Origin: Listeria ivanovii subsp. londoniensis
GTDB taxonomy: Bacteria; Bacillota; Bacilli; Lactobacillales; Listeriaceae
Assembly: GCF_000763495.1 (NCBI RefSeq)
Contig: NZ_CP009576.1
Location: 2,242,001-2,306,000, forward strand
Reading direction: 5' to 3'
Length of the DNA stretch: 64,000 nt
Below are positions 1 through 10,524 of this stretch, piece by piece. Below the pieces are notes generated by a model. That model was not told the origin of the DNA, did not search any database, and worked only from the letters and a program-made list of their open reading frames with translations. Every line of letters begins with the position of its first letter. The first letter of the stretch is position 1. The position numbers and the translations under genes were made by a program.

Positions 1-437
1 AAAAAACAACTCAAATCGCCATTCAATTCAAAGATGTACCACTTAATTTATTTGGACAACAACAATCACTCGGTGGAAATGTGCTTGTTATCCATATTCA
101 ACCTGACGAAGGTATTACGCTTCATTTAAACGTAAAAGAACCTGGTCAAGGAATGGTTACAATGCCAGTTAACTTAAACTATATTCATTCTTCTCCTGAT
201 GGAATGAACACTCCAGAAGCATATGAAAAATTAATTTTAGATTGCCTTCGTGGTGATGCGACATACTTCTCTCATTGGGATGAGGTTTCGCTATCATGGA
301 ACTTTATCGACCACGTAGCAGATGTTTGGACAAATACCAAAGACCACTTCCCGAACTATAAATCTGGTTCATTCGGACCAAAAGAAGCAGATGACTTGAT
401 TCAGCATGATGGATTCCAGTGGTTCCCAATCGATTAA
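1..437 (+). CDS. zwf: glucose-6-phosphate 1-dehydrogenase, C-terminal part
   Basis: This is the 3' end of a gene that starts upstream of the window; the reading frame is open from base 3. The visible 144 residues match the C-terminal domain of Zwf, including IHIQPDEGI, YEKLILDCLRGD and the FSHWDEVSLSW stretch. The enzyme oxidises glucose-6-phosphate to 6-phosphogluconolactone with NADP+, opening the oxidative pentose phosphate pathway in the cytoplasm. A strong hairpin terminator follows the TAA stop, so it is not co-transcribed with the next gene. The nucleotide-binding N-terminal part cannot be judged here. Confidence 0.93.
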   Translation, partial: KTTQIAIQFKDVPLNLFGQQQSLGGNVLVIHIQPDEGITLHLNVKEPGQGMVTMPVNLNYIHSSPDGMNTPEAYEKLILDCLRGDATYFSHWDEVSLSWNFIDHVADVWTNTKDHFPNYKSGSFGPKEADDLIQHDGFQWFPID

Positions 438-442
438 TAGTA

Positions 443-484
443 AAAACCAGAACTAGGACCAACCCTCCTACTTCTGGTTTTTTG
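443..484 (+). terminator. Rho-independent terminator after zwf
   Basis: AACCAGAA pairs with TTCTGGTT across an internal partly paired loop, followed by a run of six T. It lies 6 bases after the zwf stop codon. Confidence 0.85.
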
Positions 485-550
485 TCTACTTGCAAAAGCC
501 CTTTAACATGTTAGAATAGAGGTAACTAACTAGTTAAAGGAGCTCATATA

Positions 551-985
551 ATGGCTGAAAATATTGATGACTACTTAGAAAAAGGCATGTATGGAGCAAA
601 AGAAATTAATCCTGCTGAGAAGAAAAAATATTTAGGAACTTATCGCGAACGAGTCTTAGTTGCGCTTACGAAAGAAGAAGTTTTATCGCAACAACTTCTT
701 TCAGAACTAGAAAAAGCGATACTAGAATCTCCTGACTCCAAACTTCTTTTAAACGGATTACTGCATTATAATTCCATGCGTCCTTATATTAAACTTGCTG
801 AAAAATGCAAACATGAATTTTCTATCGTTAGTCGCTTAGAAGGAGAAACAGAATTTTATCTTGTGCTCGCTTGTCAAAAGGCAATTAACAAAGAAGATAT
901 TCATTTATATAAAGAAGCATCCCAAGTGGAAACCGAAGAGGAGCCAGTTTCGCTCCTTGAAAAAGTGCGGAAGTTATTCGATTAA
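551..985 (+). CDS. YueI-like DUF1694 family protein
   Basis: The 144-residue cytoplasmic protein resembles the YueI/DUF1694 family of Bacilli, whose function is unknown. It starts at an ATG preceded by AAAGGAG at good distance. Visible features are the acidic N-terminus (MAENIDDYLEKGMYG), the central ALTKEEVLSQQLL segment and the LLLNGLLHYNSMRPYIKLAE region, and a charged C-terminal tail. No signal peptide or membrane segment is seen. It precedes a tiny membrane-protein gene by 31 bases and may be co-transcribed with it. The family call comes from recognition and the function is open. Confidence 0.75.
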   Translation: MAENIDDYLEKGMYGAKEINPAEKKKYLGTYRERVLVALTKEEVLSQQLLSELEKAILESPDSKLLLNGLLHYNSMRPYIKLAEKCKHEFSIVSRLEGETEFYLVLACQKAINKEDIHLYKEASQVETEEEPVSLLEKVRKLFD

Positions 986-1016
986 GTTTCTTGCTCATTT
1001 ATTTAGGAGGTTGATT

Positions 1017-1154
1017 ATGCTACACATTATTACTTTATCGCTCGCTGTTTTAATGGCTTTACAGACAATTTATTTCTTTATTCGTAAAAATGTCAATATG
1101 GGCGTGATGTTTTTGCTTATCACCGCTGCACTTCTTTTACTTAGTACTATTTAA
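1017..1154 (+). CDS. small membrane protein, 45 residues
   Basis: This ORF starts at an ATG with an excellent ribosome binding site (AGGAGG, 6 bases upstream) and encodes MLHIITLSLAVLMALQTIYF followed by a short basic linker and a second hydrophobic stretch. Two predicted transmembrane helices (about residues 2-20 and 28-44) are joined by a loop with R and K. The last 18 bases overlap the end of the opposite-strand gene, so the two converge tail to tail without an obvious terminator. No family is recognised. The strong Shine-Dalgarno and clear hydrophobic pattern argue it is real. Confidence 0.65.
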   Translation: MLHIITLSLAVLMALQTIYFFIRKNVNMGVMFLLITAALLLLSTI

Positions 1155-1622
1155 CGGAATTCCTCTTTCAACTGCTTGTTTTAGCTTTTGCTGCATGACA
1201 CCAATGCCCGAGGAGCCAGTAAGTGGAAATTCAAAAGCTTGTTTATTATCCGTAATCGCACTTAATAACCCTTTGAACTTTTCGCCGCCTAACATCGGGA
1301 CTTGTTCAGTAGGGTTTATTTGTTGTTCTTGCCACATCCGCCTAAGCACCTCTAATTGAATCGTATTCGGCCCCACGCCCTTCATCGTAAAACGAACATC
1401 ATATGTCCCTTCTACCATATCGTCTGGTCTTAGAAAACCGTACTTAGGCGATAAAATCAAGTAGTTAACTGCAAATTTTTCGGCATAGGCTTTACTTAAA
1501 CGGTGAAATGTTCCTGTATATGCCTCGCTAGCTTTAACCGGCCCGATAGATGGAAATTTATCCCATATTTTTGGTTTGCCCGATGCAATTATGATTAGCT
1601 TTTGTTTATTGGAAATTCCCAC
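1137..1622 (-). CDS. DUF6884-like hypothetical protein
   Basis: This is a 161-residue cytoplasmic protein. The N-terminal LIIIASGKPKIWDK resembles the LIVISCGKKKIWD signature of DUF6884 proteins. A central NYLILSPKYGFLRPDDMVEG also fits that family, where an 'ILSAKYGFL' motif is typical. The cysteine often found in the first motif is Ala here. Function is unknown. The start overlaps the 3' end of the acetyltransferase gene by 28 bases, which suggests translational coupling in a two-gene operon. Family assignment is from pattern recognition only. Confidence 0.6.
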   Translation of the reverse strand: MGISNKQKLIIIASGKPKIWDKFPSIGPVKASEAYTGTFHRLSKAYAEKFAVNYLILSPKYGFLRPDDMVEGTYDVRFTMKGVGPNTIQLEVLRRMWQEQQINPTEQVPMLGGEKFKGLLSAITDNKQAFEFPLTGSSGIGVMQQKLKQAVERGIPLNSTK

Positions 1623-2122
1623 ATCATCACTCTTCCTTGTCGCTCAAAAACGTCTTTTTCTTCTATATGTACGAATTGATTATGTTTCAGTACTCGAATA
1701 GAAGCTTCATTGTTCTCATAACAGCGTGCAAAAATACGATGAATGACTGGTTGTTTTTCTAGCCAAGCAATCATTCCTATTAAAGCCTCAGTCATATAAC
1801 CTTTACTTTGGTAATCGGATACGATGCTATAACCAATTTCAATTTCTCCTGTTTCATCAGGAATTCCTTGACCACCGATTTCTCCAATAATTTTATTTTC
1901 TTCTTTAAGTACAACTAGCCTCGTCCATTTAATCATTCGATCATCTTTTTTCACATTTTCCAATACATAAGGAAGATAAAAAAAGAAATCAATTCCAGGC
2001 CAATCTTTGGAAACAAGGTAACCACTTGCTTTCTCTAAACTTTCCGTTCCTTTTATGGTTGCTTGAATCATCTCAAGTGTATAATTAATCAATATTAGTC
2101 GCTCTGTCTCAATAATTTCCAC
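1595..2122 (-). CDS. GNAT-family N-acetyltransferase
   Basis: The 175-residue protein has the fold signature of RimJ/RimL-type GNAT enzymes: METERLI-like start (EIIETERLILINYTLEM), a central beta-rich part, the acetyl-CoA loop around IGYSIVSDYQSKGYMTEALIG (about residues 111-131), and the HRIFARCYENNEASIRVLKHNQF segment. These enzymes transfer acetyl from acetyl-CoA to an amine of a protein or small molecule; the substrate cannot be inferred. It is the first gene of a short minus-strand pair that points away from the ilv operon. Confidence 0.85.
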   Translation of the reverse strand: MEIIETERLILINYTLEMIQATIKGTESLEKASGYLVSKDWPGIDFFFYLPYVLENVKKDDRMIKWTRLVVLKEENKIIGEIGGQGIPDETGEIEIGYSIVSDYQSKGYMTEALIGMIAWLEKQPVIHRIFARCYENNEASIRVLKHNQFVHIEEKDVFERQGRVMMWEFPINKS

Positions 2123-2370
2123 AAATATACCGGCTTTCCTACTAATTTATTACTTTCAATTTAGCAGAATCAGGTATGTTTGCGCAACTATTGTGTCATT
2201 TAAACATGAAAGAGAAAAAATAAAACTATTCTGACTATATACTTGACCTTTAAATTTTGAATGCGCTTCCAAACTAGTTATACTTTCAATATAAGACCAG
2301 GTACTAATTTTTGTTCCAGCGATAAGTTAGTTGAATTGTGCAAACTAACGGAAAACTTTCAAAATAACAA
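2123..2370. other. intergenic region between GNAT gene and ilv promoter
   Basis: This 248-base AT-rich stretch separates the divergent GNAT and ilvD units. It contains a possible additional plus-strand promoter: TTGAAT at 2257-2262, 16-base spacer, TATACT at 2279-2284. I looked for a CodY box (AATTTTCWGAAAATT) because CodY is known to control this operon in Listeria; only imperfect matches with about five mismatches were seen (for example near 2354-2368). No ORF is convincing. Confidence 0.4.
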
Positions 2371-2399
2371 TTGACAATCGCTTAGCAACCGTTTATATT
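2371..2399 (+). promoter_or_regulatory. sigma-A promoter for the ilv-leu leader
   Basis: A consensus -35 TTGACA (2371-2376) is separated by exactly 17 bases from TATATT (2394-2399). Transcription would start near 2406, about 90 bases before the leader peptide and 380 bases before ilvD. Confidence 0.7.
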
Positions 2400-2493
2400 A
2401 AGTAATAACATAACATTTCTTGATATTCATTGTTTTCAAAAATGTTCGATTAATCGAAAATCTAAAACCATTTGATGAAGGGGATAATGACTT

Positions 2494-2535
2494 ATGAAAA
2501 CGACTAAATCCGTCATTACAATTTTATTACTCTAA
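2494..2535 (+). CDS. ilv leader peptide
   Basis: The ORF encodes MKTTKSVITILLL and ends in TAA. It has the Shine-Dalgarno-like AAGGGGAT 7 bases upstream. Six of its last seven codons are for branched-chain residues (Val, Ile, Ile, Leu, Leu, Leu, broken by one Thr). This is what a ribosome-stalling sensor for Ile/Leu/Val-tRNA charging should look like. It ends one base before the first attenuator hairpin. Too short for routine gene calling. Confidence 0.8.
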   Translation: MKTTKSVITILLL

Positions 2536-2602
2536 AAGGACTTTGAGCACTGTAGCAATTTACAGTAGTTTGAGTCCTGTTTACATTAAATGGGATTCTT
2601 GC

Positions 2603-2640
2603 AAAGCATCCCATTGTTTTCATCATTGGGGTGCTTTTTC
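2603..2640 (+). terminator. attenuator terminator of the ilv-leu operon
   Basis: AAAGCATCCCA pairs with TGGGGTGCTTT (one G-U pair), with a 13-base loop, and is followed by TTTTTC. It lies 145 bases upstream of ilvD, between promoter and first gene, so it acts as a conditional terminator. Confidence 0.8.
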
Positions 2641-2784
2641 TTTAGCCAGATTTCGAGAATTCAAGCAAAAACAGTTATCAAGTGAGCTTATACTAACTAC
2701 TATACATTAATGCCACGCTATTTTGTGAATTCTAAAAATTCAGCGTCGGCAAATAATTCTTAATTAGAAATGGGGTAAAGTCAT

Positions 2785-4479
2785 ATGCGTAGTGACAAAA
2801 TTAAAAAAGGTGTCGACCAAGCGCCGGCAAGAAGTTTGCTGCATGCTACAGGTCAAATTAAAAGTCCAGGTGATATGGATAAACCATTTATCGCGATTTG
2901 TAACTCTTATATTGATATTGTTCCTGGTCATGTTCACTTGCGAGAGCTTGCTGATGTAGCAAAAGAAGCAATTAGAGAAGCTGGCGGCATCCCATTTGAA
3001 TTTAATACGATTGGTGTAGATGACGGCATTGCAATGGGTCATATTGGGATGCGCTATTCCCTACCCTCTCGTGAAGTTATCGCGGATGCAGCAGAGACAG
3101 TAATCAATGCACATTGGTTTGATGGAGTTTTTTACATCCCAAACTGTGACAAAATCACACCAGGGATGCTACTTGCCTCTGTTCGTACTAATGTGCCTGC
3201 TATCTTTTGCTCAGGTGGCCCAATGAAAGCTGGATTGTCCGCTCACGGAAAAGCACTCACTCTTTCATCTGTTTTTGAAGCAGTTGGCGCATTTAAAGAT
3301 GGTAGCATGTCTCAAGAAGATTTTCTAGATATGGAAGCAAATGCCTGTCCTACTTGCGGTTCATGTGCTGGAATGTTTACAGCTAACTCGATGAACTGTT
3401 TAATGGAAATTCTTGGAATGGCGGTTCCCGGAAATGGTACAACACTCGCAGTTTCTGACGCTCGTCGCGACCTGATCAGACAGTCCGCTTTCCACTTAAT
3501 GGATTTAGTAAAAAAAGATATTCGTCCTCGCGACATTATTACGAAAGATGCGATTGATGATGCTTTTGCACTAGATATGGCAATGGGTGGCTCTACCAAT
3601 ACTGTTTTACATACACTTGCACTTGCAAATGAAGCCGGCATTGAAGATTATGATTTAGAACGAATTAATGACATTGCCAAACGTGTCCCTTATCTTTCTA
3701 AAATTGCCCCTTCTTCTTCTTACTCGATGCATGATGTCCATGAGGCTGGCGGCGTATCTGCTATCGTAAAGGAATTAGTTGATCTTGGCGGAGCAATTCA
3801 TCCTGACCGCATTACCGTTACTGGAAAAACAATCCGTGAAAATGTGGCGGATGCCAAAATTAATAATACCGATGTTATTCATCCAAAAGAAAATCCTTAT
3901 AGCCCAGTTGGCGGACTTTCGATGTTATTTGGAAATATTGCACCAAAAGGAGCCGCTATTAAAGTGGGCGGCGTTGACCCTTCTGTCAAAGTTTTTAAAG
4001 GAGAGGCAATTTGCTTTAGCTCACATGATGAAGCAGTTGAAGCGATTGATAATCATACAGTACGCGAAGGACATGTTGTGGTTATTCGCTATGAAGGTCC
4101 TAAAGGCGGTCCAGGAATGCCGGAAATGCTAGCTCCAACTTCTAGTATTGTCGGTCGTGGGCTCGGAAAAGATGTTGCACTAATTACAGATGGCCGTTTT
4201 TCCGGAGCTACTCGTGGTATCGCAGTTGGTCATATTTCTCCGGAAGCTGCTGCTGGTGGTCCAATCGCACTTGTAAATGATGGCGATATTATCACTATCG
4301 ACTTACCAAACCGGACATTAAACGTAGAAGTACCTGATGATGTTTTAGAAGCAAGACGAAAAGACCTACCTAAATTTAAAGCAAAAGTAAAAACTGGTTA
4401 TCTTGCAAGATACACTGCCTTAGTTACAAGTGCTCATACAGGTGGTATTTTACAAATCCCAGAAGATTTAATCGACTAA
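2785..4479 (+). CDS. ilvD: dihydroxy-acid dehydratase
   Basis: IlvD dehydrates 2,3-dihydroxy-isovalerate and 2,3-dihydroxy-3-methylvalerate to the 2-keto acid precursors of Val/Leu and Ile. The 564-residue length is standard. Fe-S cluster and active-site motifs are visible: [14 protein letters not shown] near residue 120 and [20 protein letters not shown] near 187, plus the C-terminal [20 protein letters not shown]. It is the first structural gene after the attenuator leader, with a GGGG-type binding site upstream of the ATG. ilvB follows after about 17 bases. The enzyme is cytoplasmic and normally oxygen-sensitive through its cluster. Confidence 0.97.
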   Translation: MRSDKIKKGVDQAPARSLLHATGQIKSPGDMDKPFIAICNSYIDIVPGHVHLRELADVAKEAIREAGGIPFEFNTIGVDDGIAMGHIGMRYSLPSREVIADAAETVINAHWFDGVFYIPNCDKITPGMLLASVRTNVPAIFCSGGPMKAGLSAHGKALTLSSVFEAVGAFKDGSMSQEDFLDMEANACPTCGSCAGMFTANSMNCLMEILGMAVPGNGTTLAVSDARRDLIRQSAFHLMDLVKKDIRPRDIITKDAIDDAFALDMAMGGSTNTVLHTLALANEAGIEDYDLERINDIAKRVPYLSKIAPSSSYSMHDVHEAGGVSAIVKELVDLGGAIHPDRITVTGKTIRENVADAKINNTDVIHPKENPYSPVGGLSMLFGNIAPKGAAIKVGGVDPSVKVFKGEAICFSSHDEAVEAIDNHTVREGHVVVIRYEGPKGGPGMPEMLAPTSSIVGRGLGKDVALITDGRFSGATRGIAVGHISPEAAAGGPIALVNDGDIITIDLPNRTLNVEVPDDVLEARRKDLPKFKAKVKTGYLARYTALVTSAHTGGILQIPEDLID

Positions 4480-4496
4480 AAAACGAGGTGATAAGC

Positions 4497-6218
4497 GTGA
4501 TTGATACGACAAAGAAAAATGAAAATGCGACAGAAAAAACAAGTAAAAGTGGTGCAGAACTATTAATCGACTCCTTGCAAAAACAACATGTCGAAATGAT
4601 TTTCGGATACCCTGGTGGCGCAGTCTTACCTCTTTATGATGCTTTTTATGACTGTGATATACCTCATATTCTAACTAGACATGAACAAGGTGCCATCCAC
4701 GCGGCAGAAGGTTATGCTCGTGTTACAGGTAAACCGGGAGTAGTTGTTGTCACAAGCGGTCCGGGAGCAACTAATGTATTAACTGGTATTGCGGACGCGA
4801 TGAGCGACTCGATTCCTCTTGTTATTTTCACCGGACAAGTTCACACCCCCGGAATCGGAAAAGATGCTTTCCAAGAAGCCGATATGATTGGCCTAACCAT
4901 CCCGATTACTAAATACAATTATCAAGTACGTGATGTTCGGGACTTACCAAAAATCGTCAATGAAGCTTTTCATATCGCAAATACCGGACGTAAGGGCCCT
5001 GTTGTCGTTGATATTCCAAAAGATATGGGGATTATTCAAACAGACGCTGTTCGCCCTGACACGATTGATTTGCCAGGTTATCAACCGACTTATTCACCTA
5101 ACCCACTACAACTCGAAAAATTAATGCAAGCTTTATCCGCTGCAAGTAAACCACTTATCCTTGCAGGCGCAGGAGTCAATCACGCGCGGGCAACTGCAGA
5201 ACTTTTAGAATTTGCTGAGCGCTATCAAATTCCTATCGTGAATACGCTACTTGGACTTGGAAGTTTCCCGCAAAGTCATGACTTATTTTTAGGAATGGGT
5301 GGAATGCACGGTTCTTATGCGGCTAATATGGCACTTACTGACTGTGATTTGCTTATCAATTTCGGCTCAAGATTTGACGATCGTCTTGCAAGCGCCCCTA
5401 AAGAATTCGCGCCTAAAGCAACTATCGCTCATATCGACATTGATCCAGCAGAAATCGGTAAAATTATTGAAACCCAAATCCCTATAGTTGCTGATATTAA
5501 TGAAACACTTACGCAACTACTTCAAATGGAATTGCCTGTTTATCCGGATACCTCTCATTGGTACAAATTAAATATGACACGTAAAAACCGTCATCCTTTT
5601 CATTTTGATAAGACGAAAAAAGCAGAAATCAAACCACAACGAGTAATTGAATTGATTGGAGAAATTACGCAAGGCGAGGCGCTTGTATCAACTGATGTTG
5701 GGCAACACCAAATGTGGACCGCACAGTTTTATCCATTCCAGTTCGATCACCAAATTATCACAAGCGGCGGTTTAGGAACAATGGGCTTTGGTTTTCCAGC
5801 AGCAGTTGGAGCACAGCTTGCTTTCCCAGATAAAACGGTTGTAGCGATTGTTGGTGATGGCGGCTTCCAGATGACGAATCAAGAACTCGCAATACTAAAT
5901 GATTATCAAATTAACGTAAAAACTGTCATTATCAATAACGGCTCGCTAGGAATGGTTCGTCAGTGGCAAGAAAAATTCCACGGCGAGAGATATTCCCACT
6001 CTATTTTCACAAGCCAACCAGATTTTGTAAAACTGGCGGAAGCTTACGGAGTGAAAGGTGTGCGCCTCACGAACCCGGAAACACTTGAGAAAGATTTGAG
6101 AAAAGCCTTCTCGCACCCTGGACCAATTGTAATTGACATTCATGTTGCTAAAGATGAACTAGTTCTTCCGATGGTTCCAAGTGGTAAACCAAATCATCAA
6201 ATGGAAGGGGTGGAATAA
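4497..6218 (+). CDS. ilvB: acetolactate synthase large (catalytic) subunit
   Basis: This TPP- and FAD-dependent enzyme condenses two pyruvates, or pyruvate with 2-ketobutyrate, in the first common step of Val/Leu/Ile synthesis. The TPP glutamate lies in [17 protein letters not shown] near residue 60, and the Mg/TPP motif in [14 protein letters not shown] near 452. The [13 protein letters not shown] segment is typical of anabolic AHAS and absent from the AlsS encoded at 27933. I chose GTG at 4497, because GAGGTG lies 6 bases upstream. An in-frame GTG at 4488 lies within that site and would add three residues. It is directly followed by the regulatory subunit gene. Confidence 0.95.
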   Translation: MIDTTKKNENATEKTSKSGAELLIDSLQKQHVEMIFGYPGGAVLPLYDAFYDCDIPHILTRHEQGAIHAAEGYARVTGKPGVVVVTSGPGATNVLTGIADAMSDSIPLVIFTGQVHTPGIGKDAFQEADMIGLTIPITKYNYQVRDVRDLPKIVNEAFHIANTGRKGPVVVDIPKDMGIIQTDAVRPDTIDLPGYQPTYSPNPLQLEKLMQALSAASKPLILAGAGVNHARATAELLEFAERYQIPIVNTLLGLGSFPQSHDLFLGMGGMHGSYAANMALTDCDLLINFGSRFDDRLASAPKEFAPKATIAHIDIDPAEIGKIIETQIPIVADINETLTQLLQMELPVYPDTSHWYKLNMTRKNRHPFHFDKTKKAEIKPQRVIELIGEITQGEALVSTDVGQHQMWTAQFYPFQFDHQIITSGGLGTMGFGFPAAVGAQLAFPDKTVVAIVGDGGFQMTNQELAILNDYQINVKTVIINNGSLGMVRQWQEKFHGERYSHSIFTSQPDFVKLAEAYGVKGVRLTNPETLEKDLRKAFSHPGPIVIDIHVAKDELVLPMVPSGKPNHQMEGVE

Positions 6219-6710
6219 ATGCGCCGAATTATTACTGCAACAGTTAACAACTCATCTGGCGTACTAAATCGGATTACTGGGGTTATCTCCAGACGCCAAT
6301 ATAATATTGATAGCATATCTGTTGGCTGGACCGAAATCCCTAATGTTTCGCGGATTACCATCGTTGTCCATGTTGATTCGCTATACGAAATTGAACAAGT
6401 TACGAAACAACTAAATAAACAAATTGATGTGCTTAAAGTTAGTGATATTACTGACGACGCACATATTGAACGTGAACTTGCTTTAATTAAAATTAACTCC
6501 CCCGCCGCCTTGCGTTCCGAGCTAAATGCTGTTATCGAACCATTCAGAGCGACCGTGATTGATGTCGGCACAAAAAATGTTGTCATCCAAGTCACCGGAA
6601 CAAGCGAAAAAATCGACGCCTTTGTCGATATCGTCCGCCCTTACGGAATTAAACAAATGGCAAGAACTGGCGTAACCGGCTTTACACGAAGCGCCAAAAA
6701 AATGAATTAA
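6219..6710 (+). CDS. ilvN: acetolactate synthase small (regulatory) subunit
   Basis: The 163-residue protein is the small subunit that stimulates IlvB and confers valine feedback. An N-terminal ACT domain (RRIITATVNNSSGVLNRITG, residues 2-21) is followed by the ISVGWTEIPNVSRITIVV segment and the C-terminal ACT-like half with FGIKQMARTG-like IKQMARTGVTGFTR. The ATG abuts the ilvB stop codon, so translation is very likely coupled. AAGGGGTGG inside the ilvB end serves as binding site. It is also named ilvH in some Firmicutes. Confidence 0.95.
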   Translation: MRRIITATVNNSSGVLNRITGVISRRQYNIDSISVGWTEIPNVSRITIVVHVDSLYEIEQVTKQLNKQIDVLKVSDITDDAHIERELALIKINSPAALRSELNAVIEPFRATVIDVGTKNVVIQVTGTSEKIDAFVDIVRPYGIKQMARTGVTGFTRSAKKMN

Positions 6711-6717
6711 GTACCTA

Positions 6718-6742
6718 CAGAACAAGCAACTCAGGTGTTCTG
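6718..6742 (+). other. small hairpin in ilvN-ilvC spacer
   Basis: CAGAAC (6718-6723) and GTTCTG (6737-6742) form a perfect 6-bp stem with a 13-base loop, without a following T run. It sits in the 67-base gap before ilvC and may be a processing or stability element; this is inference. Confidence 0.45.
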
Positions 6743-6750
6743 AAATATAA

Positions 6751-7773
<1,023 letters not shown>

Positions 7774-7785
7774 TACTTAAAACGA

Positions 7786-7813
7786 TTGCTAGGCGAGAAA
7801 TCTTGCCTAGCAA
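7786..7813 (+). other. hairpin 1 downstream of ilvC
   Basis: TTGCTAGGC and GCCTAGCAA form a perfect 9-bp stem with a 10-base loop, 12 bases after the ilvC stop. No T run follows, so it is unlikely to be a simple terminator. It may protect the ilvC 3' end after processing. Confidence 0.65.
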
Positions 7814-7832
7814 CCGTTTATCCATTTTCACT

Positions 7833-7870
7833 ATCAGTTTAAGAAAGAAATGTTTCTTTCCTAAACTGAT
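7833..7870 (+). other. hairpin 2 in ilvC-leuA spacer
   Basis: ATCAGTTTA, then GAAAGAAA, pair with TTTCTTTC and TAAACTGAT with a single opposed mismatch and a 2-base loop. This gives a stem of about 18 bp, ending 59 bases before leuA. Again no T run follows. Confidence 0.65.
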
Positions 7871-7929
7871 ACTGAAAGCAGGAAAAATCCAAGCTTCCCT
7901 ATCTAATATAAAACAAGAGGTGAAATCGA

Positions 7930-9468
7930 ATGAAGAAAATCCAGTTTTTTGACACAACACTACGAGACGGCGAACAAACCCCTGGAGTTAATTTTGACGT
8001 AAAGGAGAAAATCCAAATCGCCTTACAACTCGAAAAACTCGGGATTGATGTAATTGAAGCCGGCTTTCCGATTTCTTCTCCTGGAGATTTTGAATGCGTC
8101 AAGGCCATTGCAAATGCGATTAAACATTGTTCTGTAACAGGGCTAGCTCGCTGTGTTGAAGAAGATATCGACCGAGCAGAGGAAGCACTTCAAGATGCTG
8201 TTTCTCCGCAAATACATATCTTCCTAGCAACAAGCGATGTACACATGAAATACAAATTAAAAATGAGCCGAGCGGAAGTACTTGCTTCCATTAAACACCA
8301 CGTAAGTTATGCAAGACAAAAATTTGATGTTGTTCAATTTTCACCAGAAGATGCAACACGAACGGAGCGAGCATTTCTTATCAAAGCTGTCCAAACAGCG
8401 ATTGATGCAGGGGCAACTGTTATCAACATTCCAGATACAGTCGGTTACACAAATCCAACTGAATTCGGTCAACTTTTCCAAGACTTGCGCCGGGAAATCA
8501 AACAATTCGATGACGTTACTTTTGCCTCCCACTGTCATGATGATCTTGGTATGGCGACTGCGAATGCACTTGCTGCTATCGAAAATGGTGCAACACGAGT
8601 CGAAGGAACAATTAATGGTATAGGCGAACGTGCCGGGAATACTGCACTAGAAGAAGTCGCTGTTGCGCTCCATATTCGCAAAGATTTTTATCAAGCAGAA
8701 ACGAACATTGTTTTGAATCAATTTAAAAATTCTAGTGATTTGATTAGTCGGTTGTCAGGAATGCCTGTTCCACGTAATAAAGCGGTTATTGGTGGAAATG
8801 CCTATGCACACGAATCCGGCATTCATCAAGACGGCGTGCTAAAAAATCCAGATACGTACGAAATTATTACGCCTGCTCTTGTTGGCGTCGATAAAAACTC
8901 CCTGCCACTTGGAAAACTTTCTGGTAAACATGCTTTCAATACCCGCATGGAAGAAATGGGTTATGCCCTTAACGAACAAGAACAAAAAGATGCTTTCAAA
9001 CGCTTTAAACACCTAGCTGATGCGAAAAAAGAAGTAACCGAAGAAGACCTTCATGCGCTTATCCTAGGTCAGTCTTCTGAGTCGGCGGATAACTTTGAAT
9101 TAAAACATTTACAAGTCCAATATGTTACTGGTGGAGTTCAAGGTGCTATCGTTCGAATTGAGGAAAAAGACGGCGCTACTCTAGAAGATGCCGCAACAGG
9201 TTCTGGAAGTATTGAAGCTATTTATAACACGATTAATCGCCTGATGAAACAAGATATTTCCTTAACCGATTACCGCATTCAAGCAATCACAGCTGGACAA
9301 GATGCACAAGCAGAAGTTCATGTTGTAGTTAAAAATGCTAACGACGCTGAATTTCACGGTATCGGAATTGATTTTGACGTATTAACTGCAAGCGCTAAAG
9401 CTTACTTACAAGCATCCGGCAAAAGCAAAACCGTCACCAACCAAGCTGATTTCGAGGAGGTAAAATGA
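7930..9468 (+). CDS. leuA: 2-isopropylmalate synthase
   Basis: LeuA condenses 2-ketoisovalerate with acetyl-CoA, the committed step of leucine synthesis, and is normally feedback-inhibited by leucine. The TIM-barrel part carries [17 protein letters not shown] (residues 6-22), with the metal aspartate in TLRDGEQ, and the metal histidines in [16 protein letters not shown] near 199. [12 protein letters not shown] and the C-terminal LeuA dimer regulatory domain (about 390-512) are present. The length of 512 is standard for the long form. AAGAGGTG precedes the ATG. Confidence 0.97.
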   Translation: MKKIQFFDTTLRDGEQTPGVNFDVKEKIQIALQLEKLGIDVIEAGFPISSPGDFECVKAIANAIKHCSVTGLARCVEEDIDRAEEALQDAVSPQIHIFLATSDVHMKYKLKMSRAEVLASIKHHVSYARQKFDVVQFSPEDATRTERAFLIKAVQTAIDAGATVINIPDTVGYTNPTEFGQLFQDLRREIKQFDDVTFASHCHDDLGMATANALAAIENGATRVEGTINGIGERAGNTALEEVAVALHIRKDFYQAETNIVLNQFKNSSDLISRLSGMPVPRNKAVIGGNAYAHESGIHQDGVLKNPDTYEIITPALVGVDKNSLPLGKLSGKHAFNTRMEEMGYALNEQEQKDAFKRFKHLADAKKEVTEEDLHALILGQSSESADNFELKHLQVQYVTGGVQGAIVRIEEKDGATLEDAATGSGSIEAIYNTINRLMKQDISLTDYRIQAITAGQDAQAEVHVVVKNANDAEFHGIGIDFDVLTASAKAYLQASGKSKTVTNQADFEEVK

Positions 9469-9469
9469 C

Positions 9470-10522
9470 GTGACTTATAAAATCACCTCTCTAGCTGGCG
9501 ACGGTATTGGTCCAGAAATTATGACAGCTGGTATAAAAGTCCTCCAAGCCATTGCTAAGAAATATCAGCATACATTTGAAATCGAAGCTCACCCATTTGG
9601 TGGGGCAGGTATTGATGCTACTGGAAATCCAATTCCTGACTCCACCCTCAAAGCCTGCCAAAATGCCGATGCGATTTTACTAGGTGCAATTGGCGGTCCC
9701 AAGTGGGATAATGCGGCAAAACGACCAGAAGATGGTTTACTTGCTCTTAGAAAAGCGCTTGGTCTATTCGCTAACATCCGACCTATCCAAGTTCCAAGTT
9801 CGATTTCACACCTCTCCCCTTTAAAAAAAGATATTGTGGAAGGTACTGATTTTATCGTTGTTCGGGAACTTACTGGAGGCTTGTACTTCGGTGAGCCAAA
9901 ACATTGGGATGAAGATGCAGCAGTCGATTCTTTAACTTATACGCGAGCAGAAATCGAACGAATTATCGAAAAAGCCTTCGCGATTGCTGCTACAAGAAAT
10001 AAAAAAGTGACTTCGGTCGACAAAGCTAACGTACTCGCTTCTAGTAAATTATGGCGTCAAATTGCCGAAGAAGTAGCAAGCAAGCATCCAGATATTACTC
10101 TAGAGCATTTATACGTAGATGCTGCAGCGATGATACTTATACAACAGCCAACTACTTTTGATGTAATTGTTACGGAAAATTTATTCGGTGATATTTTAAG
10201 TGATGAAGCGTCTGTAATTACTGGCTCACTAGGTATGTTACCTTCTGCCAGTCATGCGGAAAGTGGCCCTTCATTATATGAGCCTATTCATGGTTCAGCG
10301 CCCGATATCGCAGGTCAAAATATCGCTAATCCAATGTCGATGATTTCTTCCGTATCTATGATGTTGCGACAATCTTTCGGACTTTTTATGGAAGCTGATG
10401 TGATTGATAAAGCAACAGCAGCTACAATGGAAGCTGGATTTTTAACTGCTGACTTAGGTGGAACTACATCTACTACTGATTTTACCAAGGAAGTACTAAA
10501 ACAAATTGAAGGAGGAGAATAA
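9470..10522 (+). CDS. leuB: 3-isopropylmalate dehydrogenase
   Basis: LeuB oxidatively decarboxylates 3-isopropylmalate with NAD+. The 350 residues include [10 protein letters not shown] at the start, [12 protein letters not shown] near 130, the metal-site [11 protein letters not shown] near 241 and the coenzyme-loop [20 protein letters not shown]. It starts with GTG one base after the leuA stop; GAGGAGG lies inside leuA, indicating coupled translation. Confidence 0.97.
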   Translation: MTYKITSLAGDGIGPEIMTAGIKVLQAIAKKYQHTFEIEAHPFGGAGIDATGNPIPDSTLKACQNADAILLGAIGGPKWDNAAKRPEDGLLALRKALGLFANIRPIQVPSSISHLSPLKKDIVEGTDFIVVRELTGGLYFGEPKHWDEDAAVDSLTYTRAEIERIIEKAFAIAATRNKKVTSVDKANVLASSKLWRQIAEEVASKHPDITLEHLYVDAAAMILIQQPTTFDVIVTENLFGDILSDEASVITGSLGMLPSASHAESGPSLYEPIHGSAPDIAGQNIANPMSMISSVSMMLRQSFGLFMEADVIDKATAATMEAGFLTADLGGTTSTTDFTKEVLKQIEGGE

Positions 10523-10524
10523 CA

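Larger units (their letters stand above)
2406..2640 (+). ncRNA. rli60: ilv-leu leader RNA / attenuator (Rli60-type)
   Basis: The transcribed leader holds a translatable 13-codon peptide (2494-2535), then a hairpin 2537-2578 (AGGACT with AGTCCT, inner ACTGT with ACAGT). A perfect 8-bp repeat AATGGGAT / ATCCCATT (2589-2596, 2608-2615) can form an antiterminator-like stem, and a terminator stem 2603-2637 is followed by a T run. The last two stems share bases 2606-2613 and so exclude each other. In Listeria the RNA upstream of ilvD is known as Rli60 and acts by ribosome-mediated attenuation. Structure comes from the sequence, the name from knowledge of the genus; the exact switch order is inferred. 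Confidence 0.8.

Noticed and set aside
2350-2370. CodY box before ilvD
   Set aside because: The best alignment I found to AATTTTCWGAAAATT has about five mismatches; regulation by CodY is plausible from literature on the genus but not visible here.
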